From assembly GCF_000332975.1 (NCBI RefSeq), contig NZ_BANR01000005.1, forward strand, positions 366,124 through 430,123: DNA of 64,000 nt, given 5' to 3'. Positions within the stretch are counted from its first letter, which is position 1. Every line of letters begins with the position of its first letter. Shown here piece after piece: positions 43,590 to 55,151 of this stretch. Both the position numbers and the translations under genes were made by a program. The notes under the pieces are model-generated. The model searched no databases and was not told where the DNA came from. It saw only the letters and a list, made by a program, of their open reading frames with translations. The DNA comes from Gordonia aichiensis NBRC 108223 (GTDB lineage: Bacteria > Actinomycetota > Actinomycetes > Mycobacteriales > Mycobacteriaceae).

Positions 43590-45092
43590 TCACGCTCCCT
43601 GGAGACCGAGTGCTCGGGAAATGGTGAAGAAGAGATCGGTCTGGTCGGTCAGGCCTACGACATTCGCCGCACTCGGTCCGTACGCGGCGATCCGCAACTG
43701 CGTGCCGGTGTGGCCCTGATCCATTGCATCGAGATTGTCCGACGTGCCGTACGAGACAGTGAGCGGTCGACCGTCCTTCGTGGTCAGCACCCGTGTCAGG
43801 CCCGGATAGATCGCGTCCTTCTCCGCCTGCACCGGGAGCTTCGCGTCGTCGGCGGCCTTCTGGACATCGTCTGCCGTCATGGATTCGACGATCTGGCTGC
43901 TGTGCGCGTGATCTGCGGTCACGATCACCAGCGTGTCGCGGTTGTCCTTGGCGTAGTCGAGCGCCACCTTCGTCGCTTCGTCGAGGTCCACGGTCTCACC
44001 GATCTGACCGCATGGATTCGCTGCGTGATCCTGCTTGTCGATCGATGCGCCCTCCACCTGCAGGAAGAAGCCCTTGTCGTTGCCTTTGAGAAGGTCGATC
44101 GACTTTTTCGTCATATCGGCGAGCTTCGGAGTCGACGAGCCGCGTTCAGGATTGTCGGTGCAGGTGGCCGCGGGCTCGAGGTATCCGCCCTTCGTCGCCA
44201 CCGGCCCGTTCCAGCGGACCGGCATGTTGCCCTCGGCGAACAAACCCAGGACAGGGGAGTTCTGGTTTGCAGCCGTGACACCGTTCAGCTCGTCGGCGCT
44301 GCGAACCATCTGATAGCCACGTTCTTTCGCCTGTACCTCGAGCGTTTTGCCCCGATACTGCCCTGCGGTGGCGGTTTGCTGGAACGTCTTCGCACCACCG
44401 CCGAGGACCAGATCAGCGCGGGTCGCGAGGAGTTGCTCGGTGATCGACCCCTTCCCGCCCTTGTCCAACGCATCGTCCGGACACTTCTCGGCTGTCTCTT
44501 CGGGGCCATAACACTTGCGATTGCTGACGTGGGCAACCTGCACCGCTGGTGTCGCGTCCTGGATCTCCGCGGTGGTCACATCGCCGGTCGCCTTCCCCGC
44601 CTTCTTGGCGAGCTCAAGCAGCGTCTGCTGCGACTTACCCTTGATGTCGACCGAGATCGCCCCGTTGTAGGTCTTGGTGCCGGTCGACCACGCTGAACCG
44701 CTGGCGGCGGAATCGGTGACGTAGGTGGGGTGACCGTCCTTGTCGATCGAGTAGTGCGTGTATTGACCGGTCAGGGGAAGCGCGTCAAGACCGCTGAAGG
44801 TACCGCCAGCGCCCTGTGCGTAGTCGCGGGCGACGGTGATCTCCGAGTCGCCCATTCCATCGCCGATCAGCAGGATGACGTTCTTCGCGCCGGAGTTGCG
44901 GATGGAATCCGCAATGAGCGATCCGCGGTCGTCACCTGCCCTGGTCGCACCTCCATGTTCTGAAAGCGTGCCCTTGGCAATGGGATTCAGCAGCGGCCCG
45001 GCCGTGTCGTCGTTACTGCCACCACTGCACGCCGCCATCACTGTCGTCGCACACACCACAGCGGTGACCGCCATGTACCGATGTCGTCGCAT
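43590..45092 (-). CDS. phoA: Alkaline phosphatase lipoprotein
   Basis: A 500-residue exported alkaline phosphatase. The N-terminus [22 protein letters not shown] is a lipoprotein signal with lipobox VMAAC. Metal and catalytic motifs are [25 protein letters not shown] with the nucleophile Ser, [20 protein letters not shown] and DQGHTGTQL. It frees phosphate from monoesters outside the membrane with two Zn and one Mg. ATG 45092 has GGGGAG 7 bases upstream; several in-frame ATG codons lie before it. GTTCAC on the minus strand at 45149-45154 could be half of a Pho box, but a direct-repeat partner is not obvious. Confidence 0.9.
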   Translation of the reverse strand: MRRHRYMAVTAVVCATTVMAACSGGSNDDTAGPLLNPIAKGTLSEHGGATRAGDDRGSLIADSIRNSGAKNVILLIGDGMGDSEITVARDYAQGAGGTFSGLDALPLTGQYTHYSIDKDGHPTYVTDSAASGSAWSTGTKTYNGAISVDIKGKSQQTLLELAKKAGKATGDVTTAEIQDATPAVQVAHVSNRKCYGPEETAEKCPDDALDKGGKGSITEQLLATRADLVLGGGAKTFQQTATAGQYRGKTLEVQAKERGYQMVRSADELNGVTAANQNSPVLGLFAEGNMPVRWNGPVATKGGYLEPAATCTDNPERGSSTPKLADMTKKSIDLLKGNDKGFFLQVEGASIDKQDHAANPCGQIGETVDLDEATKVALDYAKDNRDTLVIVTADHAHSSQIVESMTADDVQKAADDAKLPVQAEKDAIYPGLTRVLTTKDGRPLTVSYGTSDNLDAMDQGHTGTQLRIAAYGPSAANVVGLTDQTDLFFTISRALGLQGA

Positions 45093-45181
45093 CCGCATTC
45101 TCCCCATATCCGTCGTTTTCCTGAACTCGGACATGGTCGTTGCGTTATGTGAACGAAAGTTGTCGTGAAGGCGACATCGGA

Positions 45182-45212
45182 GCAGCCACCCGACCACGAG
45201 TCGGGTGGCTGC
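45182..45212. terminator. Hairpin terminator after the VOC gene
   Basis: A perfect 13-bp stem (45182-45194 with 45200-45212) with a 5-base loop sits 5 bp after the VOC stop on the minus strand. There is no T-run. Confidence 0.75.
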
Positions 45213-45217
45213 ACTCG

Positions 45218-45571
45218 TCAGCGCGGGAGCGGACTGTAGAACACCAGACCGTTTCCCTTGTTGTCATACACGACGGCACGACGCTCGTGCGCGTCGTCGT
45301 AGGGGCCCTTGATGATCGCGCCTCCGCTCTCTTCCACGGCTTTCGCATCACCGTCGACGTCATCGGTTTTGATGCCGACGACCACCTTGCCCGGAATGGG
45401 ATGATCGACGTCGGTCGCCAGTGCAAGGGTCAGTGATCCGCCGTCGAGGGCTGCAAAGTGTGCGCCATCGCGGAATTTGAGCGTCATGCCCAAGGTGTCG
45501 CTGTAGAACTCGATGGACTCGTCGAGATCGTCGGTGGAGAGAACGATCATGCGCACGTCGTGGTCAGTCAC
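45218..45571 (-). CDS. Glyoxalase/VOC-family protein
   Basis: A 117-residue single-module VOC protein. [21 protein letters not shown] is the opening helix-strand, [13 protein letters not shown] and [15 protein letters not shown] carry family positions. The Glu-rich ligand set of true glyoxalase I is incomplete, so the reaction is unknown. GGAGG precedes the ATG at 45571. It stands alone between two hairpin terminators. Confidence 0.85.
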   Translation of the reverse strand: MTDHDVRMIVLSTDDLDESIEFYSDTLGMTLKFRDGAHFAALDGGSLTLALATDVDHPIPGKVVVGIKTDDVDGDAKAVEESGGAIIKGPYDDAHERRAVVYDNKGNGLVFYSPLPR

Positions 45572-45676
45572 TCAGGCCTCCTCTGGCCGATCGTGGTTCA
45601 CCTGTATGAACCCACAGCGATATCGACGCTAGTGCACTGACGAGCCGGGCGAATGGGACTTCCGACCCTCATGAAA

Positions 45677-45708
45677 ACGGCTCCCGACCTGTTCGGGTCG
45701 GGAGCCGT
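45677..45708. terminator. Hairpin terminator after icd
   Basis: A perfect 13-bp stem (45677-45689 with 45696-45708) and 6-base loop lies 16 bp after the icd stop on the minus strand. Confidence 0.75.
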
Positions 45709-45723
45709 AGACGGCGTCTGGCG

Positions 45724-47961
<2,238 letters not shown>

Positions 47962-48219
47962 AACCTGCCTTCGCTCTCGAGTGCGGTCGCCCGACACAAT
48001 TGGGTCGTGTGTCTCAACCGCTGGCCACGCGCGGGTGTGCACGTCCAGCGTCAACCCTATTCCGTCAGTGAAACCCGTGCCGCATGTGCTCTCGAAATGA
48101 ACTCGGTCGCGTCACGAGGTGAGCGTGTTCTCGGCCACTGTGGTGCGCTCGCGGCGGTGTCGGGCGGTCATGGCAGACTCGACCGCGGTCCGTGAACGAG
48201 GTGCAACCGTGAGGTGACG

Positions 48220-49764
48220 ATGGCGAACTCTGCCGTGGATGGGGCGCGGACGCTGACCGACACATTCGAGGCCAATCGCTCGATCCAGCGCTCGGCGGCC
48301 GTCCGTTTGTTCGCAGCCTCCAACTCCGCGCTGTACGTCACGCTCATGGAGCGCCATCTGGACTTCGGAATTCGTCACACCGAGTCCGAACTCGCGATCC
48401 GTCTCGACCGCGACATCGTCGAACTGGGTGTCGACGACCAGCCGCCGGGACTCGATCTCATCAAGTCCTGGGCCAAGCAGGGCTGGCTGCATCGCGTCAC
48501 CGACATCGCGTCACCGTCGGCGCCCAACGTGTGCTTTCTGACCACCGAGGCCCGGTCGGTGATCGCGTACATGCGACGGCTGCGGCGCGAGGACAGCGTC
48601 GCCACCGGCGGCTCGATCATCGGAGTCGCAGCCGGGCTGCACCGGGTTGCCACACAGGTGACCGACGATCCGGAACGCATCCGCGAAGACATCGAGCACC
48701 AGATCGACGAACTCGACGCCGAGCTCGTCGAGTTGAGCGAGGGTCGTCGCCGCCCTTTCGACCTGCGCGGCGCGGAGGACGAGGCACGGGCGATCGCCTA
48801 CCAGATGGAACAGATCATCACCGACATCGGCCAGTACGGGGCAATGCTCGATCGGATCACCACGGCGTTGCTCGACGATCCGCACGATTCCGACCTCGCC
48901 TACCGCGAGCGGCAACGCCAGATGTTCGACGACTACGAGTCGCTGCTGGAGTCCTCGCAGAGCGCGTCCTACCACGCGTTCACGCAGATGATCCAGGATC
49001 CCGAGCAGCGGGCACGACTCATCGCCGACATCGAGCTCGTCGTCGACCGACTGCCGAGCATCGACACCGGCCTGCGCACCGTCATGGAGAACTTCTTCCC
49101 CCTCGTCGCTGAGCAGATGGCCGAAGTCGGTCGGATCAGACAACGGTGCGCCCGACGAATCCGCCGGTTCGTCGCATCGGGAACGCTCGAACAGAGCCGC
49201 GGGGTCGCGCGACAGCTCAACGACGCCCTCGCGACCGCCAATGCACTCCTCAGGGACTCGCTTGCCGATCGTCGCCTGGGTTACGAACTGCCCGTCGCCA
49301 CCCCGCAGGTGACGTCGATCGGTCGGCTGGCCTTCGAGATCCGCAATCCTGCGCCACCCGAACAGGCGCGGCCTGCGGACGGACACACCAACCTCGCGTC
49401 GTTCTCCTCGCTGGCAGGCCAGGTCGACACCGTCGAACTCGCCGAAGTGATCAATGACCGACTCGCGGCGGGCCCGGTCTCGTTGAGCGATGCGATCGCC
49501 GCGTTGGACGAGCCGTACCTCGGGCATGTCATCGTGTTGTGGTCGTGGGCCCTGCGCCAGCCTCGGGAAACACAGCGCCAGCCTCGGGAAACACAGCGCC
49601 AGCCTCGGGAAGTACAGGGGCCCGGCGACTCCACGTTCGTCCGCTTCCGGTCGCTCGAGGGCGAGGACCGCGCCATCGAGGTGCCGATCCTGATGTTCAG
49701 CGAGCCCATCCCGTCCCAGTACAGCGACACCGATTCGATTCTCAGCACGGAAGCCGACGCCTGA
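48220..49764 (+). CDS. jetA: Wadjet JetA / MksF-like protein (DUF3375)
   Basis: A 514-residue DUF3375 protein, the kleisin-type subunit of Wadjet plasmid-defence and MksBEF complexes. [20 protein letters not shown] and [18 protein letters not shown] give the N-terminal winged helix; the middle is coiled ([19 protein letters not shown]). VIVLWSWAL and [10 protein letters not shown] are near the C-terminus. It joins the two heads of the JetC dimer. A triplicated 7-residue block interrupts the C-terminal winged helix. ATG 48220 follows GAGG; a GTG at 48214 is possible. The stop overlaps the jetB ATG by one base. Confidence 0.92.
   Translation: MANSAVDGARTLTDTFEANRSIQRSAAVRLFAASNSALYVTLMERHLDFGIRHTESELAIRLDRDIVELGVDDQPPGLDLIKSWAKQGWLHRVTDIASPSAPNVCFLTTEARSVIAYMRRLRREDSVATGGSIIGVAAGLHRVATQVTDDPERIREDIEHQIDELDAELVELSEGRRRPFDLRGAEDEARAIAYQMEQIITDIGQYGAMLDRITTALLDDPHDSDLAYRERQRQMFDDYESLLESSQSASYHAFTQMIQDPEQRARLIADIELVVDRLPSIDTGLRTVMENFFPLVAEQMAEVGRIRQRCARRIRRFVASGTLEQSRGVARQLNDALATANALLRDSLADRRLGYELPVATPQVTSIGRLAFEIRNPAPPEQARPADGHTNLASFSSLAGQVDTVELAEVINDRLAAGPVSLSDAIAALDEPYLGHVIVLWSWALRQPRETQRQPRETQRQPREVQGPGDSTFVRFRSLEGEDRAIEVPILMFSEPIPSQYSDTDSILSTEADA
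49555..49617 (+). repeat. 21-bp tandem repeat, three copies, inside jetA
   Basis: Three head-to-tail units of cgccagcctcgggaaacacag at 49555, 49576 and 49597. The first two are identical and the third differs at two bases. They encode RQPRETQ three times (last copy RQPREVQ). The frame is kept, so this is an in-frame expansion in the C-terminal domain. Confidence 0.95.
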
Positions 49765-50645
49765 TGACGAGTACCGACTCCACCAACCCCAGCACCTCGC
49801 CCAACCCCAGCACCTCGACGGCCGAGGTCCCTACCGGCACCTCAGCTGATACGGCAGCCCAGGTGTCGACGGTGCCCGCCGACGAGTACGCCGGCTACGA
49901 CGACCTACCCACCGCCGCGACGCACGGACGTGTCGACGGGCCGCGTGCGCCCCGATTCGACGGTGACGTCTCGGCGATGCCCGACCGGGCGTGCTGGGCA
50001 TTGCAGAACCTGCTCACCCGCAGACACATCAGCGGCGACCGCAACCCGCAGCTGTGGGCCTGGGTCATCGAGTACCAGGACATGTTGCGCAGCCGCCTGT
50101 CAGAACTCGACCTGCGGTTGCGTCTCGTCGACGAGCTACAGGTCGCCTTCGTCGAGCAGGCCGGATATGACTCACGTTGGGGCAGAAAAATTCTCAAGCG
50201 CGAGACCATCCAGACTTACGACGCGATCCTCGCGCTCCATCTCGCGAAGTTCCTCCGCTCGTCGCGTGAGGAGACCGCGATCATCACCCGCGAGGAGATC
50301 CACGAGATGTTCGCGGGCGTGACCAACACGATCGATCGCGATCTCGCGTTGTTCGACAAGCGGATCGAGCACGCCATCGACAAGCTCGAAGAAATCGACT
50401 TCCTGCGTCGTCATCGCGACGACCCCGACACGTTCACCGTCAGCCCCGTGATCACAGCGGTGATGACGGCTTCGGTCATCACCGACCTCCAGCGCCAGTT
50501 CGAGCAGTTCATCGGTGCGGGCGAGACCGGCGACGACGTCATCGCCGACACCGATACAGCCGGCGGCAACGAGGATTCGGAGTCGAGTCACCCGCACCCC
50601 GCCGACGACACCGACGACTACGCCGACGAAGGAGACGAGTGGTGA
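49764..50645 (+). CDS. jetB: Wadjet JetB / MksE-like protein (DUF4194)
   Basis: A 293-residue DUF4194 protein, the KITE-type winged-helix partner of JetA in the SMC complex. The first 70 residues are Ser/Thr/Pro-rich and repetitive ([11 protein letters not shown]). The core begins [15 protein letters not shown] and includes [18 protein letters not shown] and [21 protein letters not shown]. The tail is very acidic ([13 protein letters not shown]). ATG 49764 shares a base with the jetA stop and its own stop overlaps jetC, so all three are translated together. Confidence 0.9.
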   Translation: MTSTDSTNPSTSPNPSTSTAEVPTGTSADTAAQVSTVPADEYAGYDDLPTAATHGRVDGPRAPRFDGDVSAMPDRACWALQNLLTRRHISGDRNPQLWAWVIEYQDMLRSRLSELDLRLRLVDELQVAFVEQAGYDSRWGRKILKRETIQTYDAILALHLAKFLRSSREETAIITREEIHEMFAGVTNTIDRDLALFDKRIEHAIDKLEEIDFLRRHRDDPDTFTVSPVITAVMTASVITDLQRQFEQFIGAGETGDDVIADTDTAGGNEDSESSHPHPADDTDDYADEGDEW

Positions 50646-53600
50646 GTGATCTCGACAACGTCGACCAGACCGATCGGGTCGGTCGTCGGCACGGACCCGG
50701 CGGGCATACCGAGGAGCAGTACTATCTCTCACGGTTGCAGTTGATCAACTGGGGCGTCTTCGACGGCTACCATTCCATCGCCTTCAGCCCCGGCGGCGCG
50801 CTCATCACCGGCTCATCCGGCAGCGGCAAATCCTCCCTCCTGGACGCGATTTCGCTCGCATTCCTGCCCGATCACCGCCGGAACTTCAACGCCTCGGGAG
50901 ACACCACGGCCGCGGGCTCGTCGGGAGGACGACGCACCGTCGGCAAGTATGTTCGTGGCGCATGGGGCGAACGCCGCGATGCGACGGGCGCGCACCGCGA
51001 GATCATGTACCTCCGTGGCAGCGGTCCGGCATGGGCGGCGATCGCCGTCACCTACACTTCGACGTCGGGCACTGCCATCACCGGACTGGTGCTGAAATGG
51101 CTGGCGGCAGGCAAACTCACCGATGCACACAGTGCGTACTTCATCCACGACGGCGACGTTGACATCGTCGACGCGTGCAATGAATGGGCGGCCAACAACT
51201 ACAGCGCCGCACGTTTCCGTGATCGCGGCTGGCAGGGCGGGCCGGGGGAGGGCAAGTACCTGTCGACCCTGTACTCACTTATCGGTATCCGCGCATCCGA
51301 TGCGGCGCAGCAGCTACTCGGAAAAGCGAAGTCCCTCAAGAGCGTTGGAGGACTCGCGCAGTTCGTCCGGGAGTTCATGCTCGACGAGCCCACGAGTATT
51401 GCCGGTATCTCCGACGCTCTCGAGCAGATCGATCCACTCGTGGAGGCCCGCGAACTTCTCGACGTCTCGCGTCGCAAGCGTACGATCCTCGACAACGTCG
51501 AAGCACTCCAGGAGCGATACGCGGCGGAGTCGGCCACGTTCACCGTGCTCGACACGATCGAGCCGGAGGTCGTTCGCTCGTACGTGACCAATCTGCGTCT
51601 GCGCAACGCCGAACCCGAGATCGCCGATCTCGATGACCAGATCGCCCGTCTGGATGCCGACCTCGCCGCGCTCACCTCGCAACACGATCAGCTCCGTCAG
51701 GACCACAGCCACCTCCTCGGTCGGATCGCCACGTCGACAGGCGATCTCGCGCCCCTCCAGGAACAACTCTCGACCGCGCAGAAGGCCAGTAACGAGGCGT
51801 CGATCCGCCGCGCCACCTACGAGCACAAGATCTCGGCTCTCGGATTCGACGTCCCGGAGGATGGCGAATCGTTCTGGGAGCTGCGTGAGCACCTGATGGA
51901 GGAGGCGACGCGCCTCGACGGTCAGCTCGAAGCCGGCAAGCCCCATTTCGCCGAGACCCTGGCCACCGAAGTCGCCGCGCGTGCCCAGCGCGACGCCGCA
52001 CGTGACGAGCTCGAACGAGTGCGTCACGCAGGCTCGGCACTTCCCCGTGCCGAACACGAGATGCGTCGAATCCTGGCGAACGCGCTGCAGCTCGACGAGT
52101 CAGAACTGCGTTACGTCGCAGAACTCGTCGAACTCGATCCGTCCGCCGAGCGGTGGCGGCTTGCGGTCGAGAAGGTCCTGCGAAGCGCAGGGTTGCGTCT
52201 TCTGGTGCCCGACAAGCACTTCGCAGCCGCGCTGAAGTTCGTCAACGACCACGACATGCGCGGTCGGATCGCGCTTCACCATGCCGAGGCACGACCGGCG
52301 CCGATGGTCGAGCCCGGCACACTCGGAGCAACATTGCATGCGGCAGAGCCCGACCACCCGTGCACCAACGAGGCGCTGACCGTTCTCGCCAGACTCGGCA
52401 ACTACGTGTGCGTCGACTCCACGTCCGACTTCGTGGACCATTCGAAGGCAGTAACCGATCGCGGCCTGCGCAAGGATTCAGCGAAGCTGGCCATCAAGGA
52501 CGACCGCAGCCAGCTGCGTCCGTCACAGTACATCTTCGTCGGAAACGTGACCGCGAAGATAACTGCTCTGCAAGAAGAACTCGACCTCGAGAACGATCTC
52601 TACGAGCAAGCACGCGCACGCAGCGCTGAACTCGACCGAGAACGCACCGCCAAAGAGCAACGTCGCGACGCCTACCGCCGGGTGTGTGAGCAGTTCACCG
52701 GATGGAACGAGATCGACCTCGACTCCGCCGACGACCGCGTCGACACGCTCACCGAGCAGTACGAACTCCTCATGGAGGAACATCCCGACACCGAGGCCCT
52801 CCAGCGCAAGGCCGAGGACATCTGGGAACAGGTCCGCGCGGCGATCTCACAGGCCGCGTTGGTGCGCGACAAGATCGCGACACACGACAAGCGGCGCACC
52901 CAGCTGCTCGACCTCGTCGACAGACTGACGATCACACCGATCCCACCGCATGCGGAGGCGACACTCGATCGGTTCCGCGAGGAGTCGGCCGCGGTTCTCG
53001 ACGTACTCGCCCCGGACCCCTTCCGGCAGGAGTTGCTCAAAGCGGTTGGCCGCGAGCGTGATCGGATGCGGGCAGACACCCGGCGCTCCCGCGACGAGCT
53101 CGGACGCATCCTCGACGCCTACGACAAGGAGTTTCCTGACGCGATACCCAATGACAGCGACGATTTCGACGAGCGCGTCCACGACTACGTCGCGCTGTGT
53201 CGCCGCATCGACGAGAGGGAGTTGCCCGCTGCCTACGAGCGGATGCGACGACTCATCACCGAACAGGCCCCGGGTGCGATCCTGAGCCTGCACATGGCAG
53301 CCGAGGCCGAGGAACGTCGGATCGTCGAACAGATCGAACGCGTCAATTCCGGACTCGGATCAGTGGCATTCAACCGAGGTACGCGTCTGCGGCTGTGCCC
53401 GGGCCGTAAGACACTTGCCGCGGTCGCGGAGTTGACCGACAAGGCTCGACAGATCTCCGCGCGCACCGCTGCCGTCGGATTCGGCGACGAGGAGGCCATT
53501 CTCGAGCAGTATGCCGACATCCTGCTCCTGCGCGAGCGACTTGCAGGCGCCACGCCGGAGGACAGGCAGTGGACGCGAGACGCTCTCGACGTGCGTAACC

Positions 53601-54043
53601 GGTTTGATTTCTACTGCGAGGAACGCGATGCAGAGACCGGCGAGACCATCCGCACCTACAGCAACGCCGGCGACAACTCCGGTGGCGAGCAGGAGAAGCT
53701 GATGGCTTTCTGCCTCGCAGGTGCGCTCAGCTTCAATCTCGCGAGTCCGCACGGCAACGGGAACCGGCCCATCTTCGCGCAGTTGATGCTCGACGAGGCG
53801 TTCTCGAAGTCAGACCCGCAGTTCGCGCAGCAGGCGCTCGCGGCGTTTCGCAAGTTCGGTTTTCAGCTGATCATCGCGGCGACAGTGCAGAACACCAGCA
53901 CCATCCAGCCCTATATCGACAACGTCGTGATGGTCTCCAAGACCGAGGATGTCAACAGCAGACCGGTCGCGACCGCGATCTCGACGTCGATCCAGACGTT
54001 CTCGGATCTGCGGCGCACAAGCACCAGCCGTCTCCCTGTGTGA
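50642..54043 (+). CDS. jetC: Wadjet JetC / MksB-like SMC ATPase
   Basis: An 1133-residue SMC-type ATPase. Walker [19 protein letters not shown] lies near residue 58, two long coiled-coil arms fill about 280-900, and the C-terminal head has signature [18 protein letters not shown] and Walker [13 protein letters not shown]. JetC dimers with JetA/JetB extrude DNA loops and, in Wadjet, present closed circular plasmids to the JetD nuclease. GTG 50642 overlaps the jetB stop; GGAGA precedes it. No jetD follows: the next plus-strand feature is a terminator and then convergent fadB2. Confidence 0.93.
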   Translation: MSDLDNVDQTDRVGRRHGPGGHTEEQYYLSRLQLINWGVFDGYHSIAFSPGGALITGSSGSGKSSLLDAISLAFLPDHRRNFNASGDTTAAGSSGGRRTVGKYVRGAWGERRDATGAHREIMYLRGSGPAWAAIAVTYTSTSGTAITGLVLKWLAAGKLTDAHSAYFIHDGDVDIVDACNEWAANNYSAARFRDRGWQGGPGEGKYLSTLYSLIGIRASDAAQQLLGKAKSLKSVGGLAQFVREFMLDEPTSIAGISDALEQIDPLVEARELLDVSRRKRTILDNVEALQERYAAESATFTVLDTIEPEVVRSYVTNLRLRNAEPEIADLDDQIARLDADLAALTSQHDQLRQDHSHLLGRIATSTGDLAPLQEQLSTAQKASNEASIRRATYEHKISALGFDVPEDGESFWELREHLMEEATRLDGQLEAGKPHFAETLATEVAARAQRDAARDELERVRHAGSALPRAEHEMRRILANALQLDESELRYVAELVELDPSAERWRLAVEKVLRSAGLRLLVPDKHFAAALKFVNDHDMRGRIALHHAEARPAPMVEPGTLGATLHAAEPDHPCTNEALTVLARLGNYVCVDSTSDFVDHSKAVTDRGLRKDSAKLAIKDDRSQLRPSQYIFVGNVTAKITALQEELDLENDLYEQARARSAELDRERTAKEQRRDAYRRVCEQFTGWNEIDLDSADDRVDTLTEQYELLMEEHPDTEALQRKAEDIWEQVRAAISQAALVRDKIATHDKRRTQLLDLVDRLTITPIPPHAEATLDRFREESAAVLDVLAPDPFRQELLKAVGRERDRMRADTRRSRDELGRILDAYDKEFPDAIPNDSDDFDERVHDYVALCRRIDERELPAAYERMRRLITEQAPGAILSLHMAAEAEERRIVEQIERVNSGLGSVAFNRGTRLRLCPGRKTLAAVAELTDKARQISARTAAVGFGDEEAILEQYADILLLRERLAGATPEDRQWTRDALDVRNRFDFYCEERDAETGETIRTYSNAGDNSGGEQEKLMAFCLAGALSFNLASPHGNGNRPIFAQLMLDEAFSKSDPQFAQQALAAFRKFGFQLIIAATVQNTSTIQPYIDNVVMVSKTEDVNSRPVATAISTSIQTFSDLRRTSTSRLPV

Positions 54044-54096
54044 GTGACCGGCCGTGTCGGCCCACTGTGCCGTCCGCGTCGGCCCACTGATGACCG

Positions 54097-54128
54097 GGGC
54101 CCCGGCTGACCGATGTCAGCCGGGGCCC
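54097..54128. terminator. Hairpin between jetC and fadB2
   Basis: A perfect 14-bp stem (54097-54110 with 54115-54128) with a CGAT loop lies between convergent jetC and fadB2. A 12-bp direct repeat, gtcggcccactg, occurs just before it at 54056 and 54079. Confidence 0.85.
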
Positions 54129-54179
54129 TCGTGCGTCAGAATCTCTGTGGCAGAGCTAATTCGTCAGCGTCACTGCTCC

Positions 54180-55031
54180 TCAGGACGAGTAGTCGTAGAA
54201 GCCCTTGCCCGACTTCTTGCCGAGGTAGCCTGCCTCGACCATGCGACGCAGCAGCGGAGGCGGCGCGTAATGAGGCTGCCGGAACTCGTCGTACAGCGAT
54301 TCGGCGACGTCGAGCACAACGTCGAGCCCGACGGTATCGCTGAGCGTCAGCGGGCCCATCGGGTGTCCGCAGCCGTTCACCATGCCGGTGTCAATGTCCT
54401 CCTTGGAGGCGTAGCCGCTCTCGTACATGCGGATGGCGTCGACGAGGTAGGGGATGAGCAGTGCGTTGACGACGAAGCCACCACGGTCGCCTGCCTGAAT
54501 TGTCTTCTTGCCGAGATGATCTCGCGCATAGGCGGTGACGGTTTCGATGGCTTCCGGCGAGCTGGCGAGGCTCGAGATGATCTCTACGAGCGGCATGACG
54601 GGCACCGGATTGAAGAAGTGCACTCCGACCACGCGGCTGGGATCGGCGACGTCCTTGGCAATACGGATGATCGGGATCGACGAGGTGTTGGTGGCGAGAA
54701 TGGCGGTGGGAGCGGTGATCTTGTCGAGTTCGGCGAAGAAGCCGACCTTCAGCGCCTCGATCTCGGGGAGAGCTTCGATGACCAGCTCACGATCGGCGAA
54801 GTTGGATACCGATGTGGTCAGTGTCAGGCGGGCAAGCGCCTGCTCGGCGTCGTCGGCGCTGATCTTCGACTTCGAGACCGCACGATTGATGGACTTCTCG
54901 ATCCGTGCGCGCGCCGCGTCGGCCGCAGCCTGGTCGCGCTCGAGCACGAGGACGTCGTCGCCCGCGCGAATCGCGATCTCGGCGATTCCGGCACCCATTG
55001 TGCCGCCGCCGACTACTCCGAGCTGTGTCAT
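54180..55031 (-). CDS. fadB2: 3-hydroxybutyryl-CoA dehydrogenase
   Basis: A 283-residue 3-hydroxyacyl-CoA dehydrogenase. LGVVGGGTMGAGIAEIAIRAG is the NAD-binding fold (motif GGGTMGAGIAE), VIEALPE and NTSSIPI hold the catalytic region, and VVGVHFFNPVPVMPLVE carries the active His. It oxidises 3-hydroxybutyryl-CoA to acetoacetyl-CoA, or the reverse, in short-chain fatty-acid metabolism. GGAGG precedes the ATG at good spacing. The enoyl hydratase domain of FadB is absent, as expected for the stand-alone form. Confidence 0.95.
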   Translation of the reverse strand: MTQLGVVGGGTMGAGIAEIAIRAGDDVLVLERDQAAADAARARIEKSINRAVSKSKISADDAEQALARLTLTTSVSNFADRELVIEALPEIEALKVGFFAELDKITAPTAILATNTSSIPIIRIAKDVADPSRVVGVHFFNPVPVMPLVEIISSLASSPEAIETVTAYARDHLGKKTIQAGDRGGFVVNALLIPYLVDAIRMYESGYASKEDIDTGMVNGCGHPMGPLTLSDTVGLDVVLDVAESLYDEFRQPHYAPPPLLRRMVEAGYLGKKSGKGFYDYSS

Positions 55032-55151
55032 GAAGCTCCTCCAGATGTTGAAACGTGGTCGCAGGTCACCCTACTGCGCGCGGGGCCGGCGCCCGGAACC
55101 AGAGTCGGCCACCAAAGATGCCGCAGCAGGTCACACGAGGGGCTGGCGGTG

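Noticed and set aside
43227..44696. 489-codon plus-strand frame opposite the alkaline phosphatase
   Set aside because: Same antisense shadow effect; the product is Arg/Val-rich without domains.
45149..45154. GTTCAC upstream of the alkaline phosphatase as a Pho box
   Set aside because: Only one half-site is clear; a Pho box needs direct repeats, so it is not listed as a feature.
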